Source: an uncultured Rhodanobacter sp. (GTDB lineage: Bacteria > Pseudomonadota > Gammaproteobacteria > Xanthomonadales > Rhodanobacteraceae). From it: DNA of 5,765 bases. The notes under the pieces were generated by a model. It was not told where the DNA came from and did no database searches. It saw nothing but the letters and a program-made list of their open reading frames with translations. A program made the translations under genes and the position numbers. Shown here piece by piece: positions 1 to 5,765 of this stretch; the stretch's first letter is position 1, and each line of letters begins with the position of its first letter. The DNA lies in the NCBI GenBank assembly GCA_903827735.1, contig CAIKJM010000106.1, positions 1 to 5,765 of the forward strand, in the 5' to 3' direction.

Positions 1-1573
1 GGAGCTGCACTTCACGGTGAACCCCGCGCAGCAGAGCATCGATGCGAACGCCGTGCTGACCTTTACGGCGAAGTCGAACATCGACACGCTGCTGCTGGAC
101 CTGGACCGCAATCTGCCGATCAGCCGCATCACATTGGACGGCCGTGCGCTGGCCGCGACCGACTGGAGCAATCCGGACGGGCGGCTGCGCATCCAACTGC
201 CGGCGCCTGTTGCTGGCGGCGGCCACGTGCAGGTGGCGATTTCCTACGGCGGCAAACCGCACGTGGCGAAAAAGGCGCCTTGGGACGGCGGCTTTGTGTG
301 GAGCCACACGCCCGACGGCAAGCCATGGGTAGCCAGCGCGGTGGAAGGCGAAGGCTGCGACCTGTTTTGGCCGTGCATCGATCAGACCGAGGGCGAGCCC
401 GATCTGGTGGACACCTACATCACCGTGTCGAAGGATCTGGCTGCGCCCGGCAACGGCAGGCTGATCGGCATCACCGACGAGGGCGACAAGCACACGTATC
501 ACTGGCGCGCCAAACATCCCAACACCTACGCCATCTCGATCAACGTCGGCCCGTTCAAGCTGCTGCAGGCTAACTACGCCAGCCGCTACGGCAACACCAT
601 CCCCATGCAGTTCTGGTACCTGCCCGGCCAGGAAAAGCAGGCGCAGACGCTGTTCGAGGAATTTCCGCACATGCTGGATTTCTTCGAGCAGCAGATCGGG
701 CCTTACCCGTTCGGCGATGAAAAGATGGGCGTGGTGGAGACGCCACATCTGGGCATGGAGCATCAGACCATCAACGCCTACGGCAACGGTTTTGCCAAAG
801 ACGGCTACGGCTTCGACTGGCTGCTGCAGCACGAGTTTTCGCACGAGTGGTTCGGCAATCAGGTGACTAACGCCGACTGGGACGACATGTGGCTGCACGA
901 GGGTTTCGGTACCTATATGCAGCCGCTGTACGGCCATTATCTTTATGGCGACATGCCGTACTTTTCGATGCTGCAGACCGAGCGCGAGGCGCTCAAGAAC
1001 AAATATCCGATCGTGGCCGGCCACAGCCAGACCGAGGATCAGGTCTACGACGACGCGCACGGGCCCGGCAACGACATCTACTACAAGGGTTCGCTGATGC
1101 TGCACTCGCTGCGCCAGCTGATCGGCGACCGCGATTTTTTCACCAGCATCCGCCTGCTGGTGTACGGACGCAGCGATCCGAAACCCGGCAACTTCAGCCC
1201 GCGCTATGCCAGCACCAAGAACTACATCGACATCGTCAATAAGGTCACCGGCCGCGACATGAGCTGGTTCTTCAAGGTGTATCTCTACGACGCCGCGCTG
1301 CCGCGGCTTGAGGTAAACCGGCATGGCGACACGCTCGATCTGCGCTGGGTGACCGAGCACAACGAAGACTTTCCGATGCCGGTGGAAGTGCAGCTCGGCG
1401 AAACGTTCCAGACCGTGCCGATGGACGCACATGGCGTCGGACACTTTGCGGTACCGGCTGACAGCCTGCTGATCGTCGACCCGCATTCGAAGCTGCTGCG
1501 CGAGATGCCGCATATCGAGGCGTATCAGGAGTGGATGAAGCAGCAGAAGGCGAAGCACAAGCCGTCGACGTAA
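1..1573 (+). CDS. M1-family zinc metallo-aminopeptidase, 5'-truncated by the window edge
   Basis: Removes N-terminal residues from peptides using one catalytic zinc. Seen: the frame is open from base 2 to the TAA at 1571-1573, giving 523 visible residues. The zinc motif HEFSH is at 830-844, followed after exactly 18 residues by the third ligand Glu at 899-901 (HEXXH-X18-E, diagnostic of M1). The exopeptidase motif reads GMEHQ (752-766) where GAMEN is classical. The Tyr of YYKG (1079-1081) aligns with the catalytic Tyr of the YEKG motif. An N-terminal beta domain, with a WPCIDQ segment near 370-390, precedes the catalytic domain. After it only about 100 residues of beta-rich sequence follow, so the long helical C-terminal domain of PepN-type enzymes is absent. 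The GTG at 17 is not a credible start, because homologous beta-domain sequence (ELHFTVNPAQQ) already runs upstream of it. The true start, and probably a signal peptide, lie outside the window. Exact substrate unknown; family assignment is very secure. Confidence 0.95.
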   Translation, partial: ELHFTVNPAQQSIDANAVLTFTAKSNIDTLLLDLDRNLPISRITLDGRALAATDWSNPDGRLRIQLPAPVAGGGHVQVAISYGGKPHVAKKAPWDGGFVWSHTPDGKPWVASAVEGEGCDLFWPCIDQTEGEPDLVDTYITVSKDLAAPGNGRLIGITDEGDKHTYHWRAKHPNTYAISINVGPFKLLQANYASRYGNTIPMQFWYLPGQEKQAQTLFEEFPHMLDFFEQQIGPYPFGDEKMGVVETPHLGMEHQTINAYGNGFAKDGYGFDWLLQHEFSHEWFGNQVTNADWDDMWLHEGFGTYMQPLYGHYLYGDMPYFSMLQTEREALKNKYPIVAGHSQTEDQVYDDAHGPGNDIYYKGSLMLHSLRQLIGDRDFFTSIRLLVYGRSDPKPGNFSPRYASTKNYIDIVNKVTGRDMSWFFKVYLYDAALPRLEVNRHGDTLDLRWVTEHNEDFPMPVEVQLGETFQTVPMDAHGVGHFAVPADSLLIVDPHSKLLREMPHIEAYQEWMKQQKAKHKPST

Positions 1574-1591
1574 ACGCTGGCCGCTACCAAC

Positions 1592-1622
1592 AAAAAAGCC
1601 CGGCAGATGCCGGGCTTTTTTT
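1592..1622. terminator. Bidirectional intrinsic terminator between convergent genes
   Basis: A perfect 7-bp GC-rich stem, GCCCGGC (1598-1604) with GCCGGGC (1609-1615), closes a 4-base AGAT loop. It is flanked by A6 (1592-1597) on the left and T7 (1616-1622) on the right. Read on the plus strand it has a U tract for the aminopeptidase gene, which stops 18 bases earlier. Read on the minus strand the A6 becomes a U tract for the protease gene, which stops at 1653, about 30 bases away. The symmetry and position between two convergent stop codons make a shared two-way terminator the natural reading. Confidence 0.93.
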
Positions 1623-1652
1623 ATGGTTTTGCCTGGGGCGAAGAAGACTCGG

Positions 1653-3929
1653 TTAGTGCTGCGCCGGCGTCGATGCCGGTGTGGCCGGACTGGCCGAGGA
1701 GCCCGTCGCAGCCGGCACCGTCGTCGACAGCACCGAGTCCGTGCCCTTGCCGCCGTAAGGCAGCACCTGCGCGGCGAGCTTCGGGTCGGCCTTGATAAGG
1801 CCCACAGCGTCCGAAATGATGTGCGCGGTTTCGTTGAGCTCGACGTCCTTGGCTTTCTTGGCGTCCTTCTCTTCCTTCAACTCGCTCTTGAGGCTGCGCT
1901 CGTTCGCGTCCAGGCCATCGTCCAGCGAGTTGTCGTCGTCGCTCTGCGCCGCGTCCGTGCCGTCGATGGCCTTGTGCCGGGCGCGGAAGGCGGCCTGCAC
2001 GGCATCCTGCTGCTTGCGCTCGGCTTCGCGAGTGGCGAAGTTCATCGATACCGAAGTCTTGGCGCGCATCATCTTGTACTGCGCCAGCTCGTCCAGCATC
2101 AGCTGCCATGCCGGCGACTTCGCCGCACGCGCGTCGTGCATCTGCTGCAGCTGCGGCAGATAGGCCTGCAGGTTGGCGACGGGCTGATAGCCGGCCGGCG
2201 AAATCTGCGTCCACTTCAGCGCGTTGTCGTAGGTCGACTCGCCGTAGTCTTTTTCGTCGCCGTTCTTCGGGAACTGGATGTCCGGCGTGACGCCCTTGAG
2301 CTGGGTCGAGCCGCCGTTGATGCGGAAGAACTCGGCAATCGTCATCTTCAGCTCGCCGTACTGCGGCTTGCCGTCCGGGTTCTGGCTGAAGTGGTCGAGG
2401 TCGACCAGGTTCTGCACGGTGCCCTTGCCGAAGGTCGGCTCGCCGATGATCAGGCCGCGGTGGTAATCCTGGATCGCTGCCGCAAAGATCTCCGACGCGG
2501 AGGCCGAGCCGCGGTTGACCAGCACGGCCAGCGGACCCTTCCAGACCATGCCGGGGTCTTCGTCGCCCTGCACTTCGACCTGGCCTTTCGCATCGCGCAC
2601 CTGTACCACCGGACCCTTGTCGATGAACAGGCCTGTCAGCGAATCGGCTTCGGCCAGCGAACCGCCGCCGTCGTTGCGCAGATCGACGACCACGCCTTCA
2701 ACGCCTTCGGCCTTCAGCTCATTCAGCAGCTTGGTGACGTCGCGCGTAGCGCTTTTGAAATCCTTGTCGCCTTCGCTGCGCGCACCGAAGTCGGAATAGA
2801 ACGCCGGCAGGTCGATCACGCCGATCTTGCGGGTGACGCCGCCGTCGGTGATGTCGATGACCTTCTTCTTCGCCGCCGATTCCTCGATGCTGACTTTCTT
2901 GCGCACCAGGGTGATCGTTTCGTGCTTGCCATCGAGGCCGGCGTCGGCCGGCAGAATCTCGATGCGTACGGTGGTGTCTTTCTTGCCGCGAATGCGGTTG
3001 ACCACGTCATCCAGGCGCCAGCCGATCACCTCGGTGACCGGGCCGGTGGCGCCTTCGCCGATCGCCACGATGCGGTCGCCGACGTGGATCTTGCCGGACT
3101 TGGCGGCCGGACCGCCGGGCACCAGCTCGTGAATTTCGGTGTAGTCGTCGCGCGCCTGCAGCACCGCGCCGATGCCTTCCAGCGACAGCCGCATGGTGAT
3201 GTCGAAGTTCTCGGCATCGCGGGGGCTGAGGTAGTCGGTGTGCGGATCGGTCGAGTGGGCGTACGCCGTCATAAAGGTCTGGAAAGCGTCCTCCGCGTCG
3301 AGCTGCTTGACCCGATCGATATAGCCCGAGTAGCGCTTGTCCAGGGTCTTGCGGATGTCGTCGTCGTTCTTGCCGGCCAGCTTCAGGCGCAGCCAATCGT
3401 TCATCGTGCGCATGCGCCAGATGTTGTCTAGCTCGGTCTGATCCTTCGGCCACGCCGCGTTTTTGCGATCGAAGGTGTAGCTGTCGTTGGTGTTGAAATC
3501 GAAGCCCTGCTTGAGCAGGCCGCGCGCGTAGGTCATCTGCTTGACCGCGCTCTGCAAGTAATCGTTGAACACCTCGAACGGTGCCGACAGATCCTGATTC
3601 CAGATCGCGTCGTCGAACTTGGTCCGCATCGGCGCGAACTTGTCCATGTCGGCCTGGGTAAAAAAGACTTTTTCGCTGTCGAGCAGCTTGAAGTAGGCGT
3701 CGTAGATGCGCGCCGACATGGCGTCGTCGAGCGGCTTGGCGTCGTAATGAAAGCGGGTCAGGAAGCGCGCGGAAAGCTGCGCTGCCTGGGCTTCATCGGT
3801 GGTGGCCTTGAGCGGCCAGACGGACGCTTTGCGGTTCTGCGTGCCGGCGCCCATGTCGGCCGCGGATTGGGCGGCGACGCAGGTAACGGTGAGCGCGAGC
3901 AGCAGGACCAGCAGGGGACGAAATTTCAT
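1653..3929 (-). CDS. prc: Periplasmic C-terminal processing (tail-specific) protease, S41 family
   Basis: A 758-residue exported serine protease of the Prc/Tsp type, which degrades or trims proteins from their C-termini in the periplasm. Seen: a signal peptide (MKFR, then a Leu-rich core at 5-15, likely cut after VAA at 18-20); a helical N-terminal domain to about residue 245; a PDZ domain at about 249-340; and an S41 core with LRNDGGG (417-423). The catalytic centre matches the E. coli Tsp spacing: Ser477 (middle Ser of SASAS), Asp488 and Lys502 (in TFGKGTVQ), i.e. +11 and +25. NGGSTQLKGVTPDI follows as in Tsp. The C-terminal region is charged, with a Lys/Glu-rich stretch, and ends in a Ser/Thr/Ala/Pro-rich tail (about 733-758). 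It is longer than E. coli Prc (682 residues). The start is fixed by the signal peptide and by a GAGAG Shine-Dalgarno. It lies 8 bases after lipA and is probably cotranscribed with it. Natural substrates cannot be read from the sequence. Confidence 0.95.
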   Translation of the reverse strand: MKFRPLLVLLLALTVTCVAAQSAADMGAGTQNRKASVWPLKATTDEAQAAQLSARFLTRFHYDAKPLDDAMSARIYDAYFKLLDSEKVFFTQADMDKFAPMRTKFDDAIWNQDLSAPFEVFNDYLQSAVKQMTYARGLLKQGFDFNTNDSYTFDRKNAAWPKDQTELDNIWRMRTMNDWLRLKLAGKNDDDIRKTLDKRYSGYIDRVKQLDAEDAFQTFMTAYAHSTDPHTDYLSPRDAENFDITMRLSLEGIGAVLQARDDYTEIHELVPGGPAAKSGKIHVGDRIVAIGEGATGPVTEVIGWRLDDVVNRIRGKKDTTVRIEILPADAGLDGKHETITLVRKKVSIEESAAKKKVIDITDGGVTRKIGVIDLPAFYSDFGARSEGDKDFKSATRDVTKLLNELKAEGVEGVVVDLRNDGGGSLAEADSLTGLFIDKGPVVQVRDAKGQVEVQGDEDPGMVWKGPLAVLVNRGSASASEIFAAAIQDYHRGLIIGEPTFGKGTVQNLVDLDHFSQNPDGKPQYGELKMTIAEFFRINGGSTQLKGVTPDIQFPKNGDEKDYGESTYDNALKWTQISPAGYQPVANLQAYLPQLQQMHDARAAKSPAWQLMLDELAQYKMMRAKTSVSMNFATREAERKQQDAVQAAFRARHKAIDGTDAAQSDDDNSLDDGLDANERSLKSELKEEKDAKKAKDVELNETAHIISDAVGLIKADPKLAAQVLPYGGKGTDSVLSTTVPAATGSSASPATPASTPAQH

Positions 3930-3940
3930 GAATTCTCTCA
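3930..3940 (-). promoter_or_regulatory. prc ribosome binding site overlapping the lipA stop codon
   Basis: In mRNA sense the junction reads TGAGAGAATTC followed by the prc ATG. The TGA (3940-3938) is the lipA stop. The purine-rich GAGAG (3939-3935) is a good Shine-Dalgarno 5 bases before the ATG at 3929-3927. Because the stop lies inside the Shine-Dalgarno, ribosomes finishing lipA are delivered directly onto the prc start, which suggests translational coupling. Confidence 0.75.
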
Positions 3941-4942
3941 GGCTGACTCGGTGACACCGGCTGCATGGGCCTGCAGATCGGCGTGATAGGACGAACGTAC
4001 CAGCGGGCCGGACGCGACGTGGTGGAAGCCCATCGCCTCACCGGCTTCGCGCAAAGCCTCGAATTCTTCGGGAGTCCAATAGCGAACCACGGGATGGTGG
4101 TGCGGCGTCGGCTGCAGATATTGGCCGATGGTGATCATTTCGACGTCATGGGCGCGTAAATCACCCATGGTCTCCATCACCTGATCCCACGTCTCGCCCA
4201 GGCCAAGCATGATGCCGGACTTGGTCGGCACCTCCGGATGCTGCGCCTTGAAGCGCTTGAGCAGGTCCAGCGACCACTGGTAGTCGGCGCCCGGACGCAC
4301 TTCGCGATACAGGTGCGGCACCGTTTCCAGATTGTGGTTGAACACGTCCGGCGGAAAATCCTTCAGCACTTCCAGCGCGCGCTCCATGCGGCCCTTGCCG
4401 CGGAAGTCGGGCGTGAGGATTTCGATCTTGATGTTGGGGCTGGCGTGGCGCACGGCGCGGATGCAGCTGGCGAAGTGCTCGGCGCCGCCGTCGCGCAGGT
4501 CGTCGCGATCGACCGAGGTGATCACCACGTAACGCAGGCGCATATCGGCGATGGTGTCGGCCAGACGCGCCGGCTCCAGCGGATCGGGCGCGACCGGACG
4601 GCCATGCGCCACGTCGCAGAATGAGCAGCGCCGCGTGCAGACTTCACCGAGAATCATGAAGGTCGCCGTGCCCTTGCTGAAGCACTCGTGGATGTTCGGG
4701 CAGGAGGCCTCTTCGCATACGGTGACCAGCGAGTTCTCGCGCAGGCGAGCCTTCAGCTGCTGCACGGCGTTGCCCTGCGGCAGGCGCACGCGAATCCAAC
4801 TCGGCTTGCGCAGCGTCGGCACGGCGGTATCGAAGCCCGCGCGGTTCAGCGCGATCTTGTCGTTGCCCAGCTTTTTCTCGGGAGCGCCAGCGACGACGCT
4901 GATCGGAATGCTGCGGATAGGGGTAGTGGACGTGTCGCTCAT
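3938..4942 (-). CDS. lipA: Lipoyl synthase (radical SAM)
   Basis: Inserts two sulfur atoms at C6 and C8 of protein-bound octanoyl groups, completing the lipoyl cofactor of 2-oxoacid dehydrogenases and the glycine cleavage system. Seen in the 334-residue product: the auxiliary-cluster motif C76-x4-C81-x5-C87 (CEEASCPNIHEC), unique to lipoyl synthases; the radical-SAM motif C102-x3-C106-x2-C109 (CTRRCSFC) that binds the SAM cluster; and the C-terminal RSSY (316-319), whose serine is the fourth ligand of the auxiliary cluster. SVDRDDL and GIMLGLGET, both typical of LipA, lie between. Length is close to E. coli LipA (321), with slightly more N-terminal sequence. The start at 4942 lies 9 bases after the lipB stop. 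All ligand residues are present, so it should be active. It acts in the cytoplasm directly after LipB. Confidence 0.98.
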   Translation of the reverse strand: MSDTSTTPIRSIPISVVAGAPEKKLGNDKIALNRAGFDTAVPTLRKPSWIRVRLPQGNAVQQLKARLRENSLVTVCEEASCPNIHECFSKGTATFMILGEVCTRRCSFCDVAHGRPVAPDPLEPARLADTIADMRLRYVVITSVDRDDLRDGGAEHFASCIRAVRHASPNIKIEILTPDFRGKGRMERALEVLKDFPPDVFNHNLETVPHLYREVRPGADYQWSLDLLKRFKAQHPEVPTKSGIMLGLGETWDQVMETMGDLRAHDVEMITIGQYLQPTPHHHPVVRYWTPEEFEALREAGEAMGFHHVASGPLVRSSYHADLQAHAAGVTESA

Positions 4943-4962
4943 CGGCGGTACCTAGACCGCCA
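4943..4962 (-). promoter_or_regulatory. lipB-lipA junction hairpin with lipB stop and lipA SD in its loop
   Basis: In mRNA sense GGCGGU (4961-4956) pairs perfectly with ACCGCC (4949-4944). A closing U-G wobble is possible (4962 with 4943). The six-base loop CUAGGU carries the lipB UAG stop (4954-4952) and the only Shine-Dalgarno-like bases, AGG (4953-4951), which sit 8 bases before the lipA ATG at 4942. The stem's 3' arm ends one base before that ATG. The pairing is seen directly; a regulatory role is inference, since GC-rich DNA yields short stems by chance and the 5' arm is also lipB coding sequence. Confidence 0.5.
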
Positions 4963-5620
4963 CGCGGGCGGGGAGTTCAGGCAGAACGGAAGCGGCCGGC
5001 TCGGCATCGAAACCGAACTGGCGGCAGAATTCACCGATCAGCACCTCTTCGACGTCCGCCAGACGCGTTGGACCGCCCCAGTCTACCATCTGCGTCACTT
5101 CCAGGCCCTTGTAGCCACAGGGATTGATGCGCTGGAACGGCTCCAGATCCATGTTCACATCCAGGGCCAGTCCGTGGAAGCTGCAGCCGCGGCGCACGCG
5201 CAGGCCCAGCGCGGCGATCTTGGCCGCGCCCACGTAGACGCCCGGGGCGCCGTCAAGCCGCGCGGCCGTGATATCCCAGTGGGCCAAGGCGTCGATGATC
5301 GACTGCTCGATCTTGTTGACCAGCTCGCGCACGCTCACGCCGACGCGGCGCAGGTCGATCAGCGGATACGCGACGATTTGCCCGGGACCGTGATACGTCA
5401 CCTGGCCGCCGCGATCGACCGGCACCACCGGAATATCGCCCGGCACCAGCACGTGCTCCATCTTGCCGGCCTGGCCCAGGGTGAACACCGGGTCGTGTTC
5501 CAGCACCCACAGCTCGTCGACGGTGTCGGCCACGCGTTTGTCGGTGAACGCACTCATCGCCCGCCACACCGGCTCATACGGCTGGCGACCAAGACGACGA
5601 ACTTTCAGCGGCAACGACAT
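4952..5620 (-). CDS. lipB: Octanoyl-[ACP]:protein N-octanoyltransferase
   Basis: Transfers octanoate from octanoyl-ACP to the target lysine of lipoyl domains, the first step of endogenous lipoate synthesis. Seen in the 222-residue product: RGGQVTYHGPGQ (70-81), the family signature with the conserved His77; the GAAKIAALG segment with catalytic Lys134; and NPCGYKG with the acyl-accepting Cys168. These positions nearly coincide with Lys135 and Cys169 of E. coli LipB (213 residues). The ATG at 5620 is chosen because the protein then begins MSLPLKVRRLGRQPYEPVW, as LipB proteins do, with AGG at 5629-5627 as Shine-Dalgarno. The frame stays open further upstream to a TTG at 5764, but that extension is translated heptamer repeat and is rejected. 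First visible gene of the lipB-lipA-prc cluster. No convincing promoter is visible between 5621 and the window edge. Confidence 0.97.
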   Translation of the reverse strand: MSLPLKVRRLGRQPYEPVWRAMSAFTDKRVADTVDELWVLEHDPVFTLGQAGKMEHVLVPGDIPVVPVDRGGQVTYHGPGQIVAYPLIDLRRVGVSVRELVNKIEQSIIDALAHWDITAARLDGAPGVYVGAAKIAALGLRVRRGCSFHGLALDVNMDLEPFQRINPCGYKGLEVTQMVDWGGPTRLADVEEVLIGEFCRQFGFDAEPAASVLPELPARVAV

Positions 5621-5629
5621 GGGGGGCCT
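5621..5629 (-). promoter_or_regulatory. lipB ribosome binding site with C6 spacer
   Basis: In mRNA sense the sequence reads AGG (5629-5627), then six C residues (5626-5621), then the ATG at 5620-5618. The AGG is a short Shine-Dalgarno at a usable 6-base spacing and supports the 222-residue start. The spacer is a pure homopolymer, which is unusual and would alter spacing if it changed length. Confidence 0.6.
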
Positions 5630-5635
5630 GATAAT

Positions 5636-5712
5636 GGGGAACGGGGAACGGGGAACGGGGAACGGGGAACGGGGAACGGGGAACGGGGAACGGGGAACGG
5701 GGAACGGGGAAC
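5636..5712. repeat. Heptanucleotide tandem repeat, (GGGGAAC)x11, upstream of lipB
   Basis: Eleven perfect head-to-tail copies of GGGGAAC fill 77 bases with no mismatch. Unit starts run 5636, 5643, 5650 and so on to 5706. In the lipB direction the unit reads GTTCCCC. A degraded copy, TGGGACA, follows at 5713-5719, and looser G-tract sequence continues to about 5730. The array ends 7 bases before the lipB Shine-Dalgarno and 16 bases before its ATG, so it lies in the lipB leader or promoter region. Seven-base units of this kind occur in intergenic DNA of Xanthomonadales (recalled, not searched). The perfect copy identity suggests recent expansion or active slippage. Confidence 0.97.
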
Positions 5713-5765
5713 TGGGACAAGAACAGGGGCAAAGTCCGAAGAGCAAGAGCCTAGACGAAAACAAA

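Noticed and set aside
17..19. GTG at 17 as the start codon of the aminopeptidase
   Set aside because: The frame is open to the window edge and M1 N-terminal beta-domain sequence already precedes this codon. It is an internal valine of a truncated gene.
1623..3431. A long plus-strand open frame (602 codons) antisense to prc
   Set aside because: Its product is Arg/Leu/Val-rich with no recognisable domain, it begins inside the terminator's U tract, and it mirrors prc codons whose third positions are mostly G or C. Such antisense frames are expected in high-GC genes. The minus-strand frame has a signal peptide, PDZ domain and complete catalytic triad.
3877..3881. Lipoprotein lipobox at Cys17 of the Prc signal peptide
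   Set aside because: The residues before the Cys are T-V-T, which fit a lipobox poorly. A VAA site for ordinary signal peptidase follows directly.
3919..3936. Weak AU-rich hairpin around the prc start codon
   Set aside because: Only about five A-U or G-U pairs around the ATG. Too weak to support a regulatory claim.
4238..4955. Plus-strand open frames inside lipA (4238-4624 and 4551-4955)
   Set aside because: Both lie antisense to a lipA frame with all its cluster ligands. They show no domain and no credible ribosome binding site.
5636..5712. CRISPR array or insertion-sequence end
   Set aside because: Seven-base units with no spacers are a simple tandem repeat. No cas gene, transposase or terminal inverted repeat is nearby.
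5621..5764. LipB extended at its N-terminus to a TTG at 5764 (270 residues)
   Set aside because: The extra 48 residues are mostly translated heptamer repeat. The family normally begins where the 222-residue form does, and the ATG at 5620 has its own Shine-Dalgarno.
5713..5765. A sigma-70 promoter for lipB at the right edge
   Set aside because: TTG-containing hexamers occur on the minus strand, but none has a plausible -10 element at 16-18 bases. The promoter is probably outside the window or of another type.
1..5765. A previously undescribed multi-gene system
   Set aside because: All four genes belong to well-known families with intact catalytic residues. Only the regulatory DNA around lipB has unexplained structure.

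Overview
This window looks like ordinary chromosomal housekeeping DNA from a high-GC gammaproteobacterium. The best guess is the Xanthomonadales (Lysobacterales), possibly a Rhodanobacteraceae-type genome such as Dyella or Rhodanobacter. The guess rests on the strong G/C bias at third codon positions, the style of the Prc, LipA and LipB proteins, and a GTTCCCC-type heptanucleotide tandem repeat of a kind I recall from intergenic DNA in that order. It is inference, not a database result.

Layout. Bases 1-1573 (+) hold the 3' part of an M1-family zinc aminopeptidase gene whose 5' end lies outside the window. A near-perfect intrinsic terminator, with A and T tracts on both sides, lies at 1592-1622. 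It sits between this gene and the convergent minus-strand cluster. Reading that cluster in its direction of transcription (right to left): lipB (octanoyltransferase, 5620-4952), lipA (lipoyl synthase, 4942-3938) and a prc/tsp-type C-terminal processing protease gene (3929-1653). The gaps are 9 and 8 bases and each upstream stop codon overlaps or abuts the next Shine-Dalgarno, so the three are very probably one operon with translational coupling. Upstream of lipB, 5621-5765 is non-coding and is dominated by eleven perfect copies of GGGGAAC (5636-5712).

Function. LipB moves octanoate from octanoyl-ACP to the lipoyl domains of E2 and GcvH proteins, and LipA then inserts two sulfurs, so the pair forms the endogenous lipoate assembly route in the cytoplasm. 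The downstream protease is an exported periplasmic S41 serine peptidase with no obvious biochemical link to lipoylation. Its placement probably reflects shared transcription.

I see no mobile element, CRISPR array, tRNA, rRNA or clearly novel system. The points worth a second look are regulatory: the heptamer array just ahead of the lipB ribosome binding site, its G-quadruplex potential, the C6 tract that sets lipB SD-to-start spacing, and a small hairpin at the lipB/lipA junction that holds both the lipB stop codon and the lipA SD in its loop.
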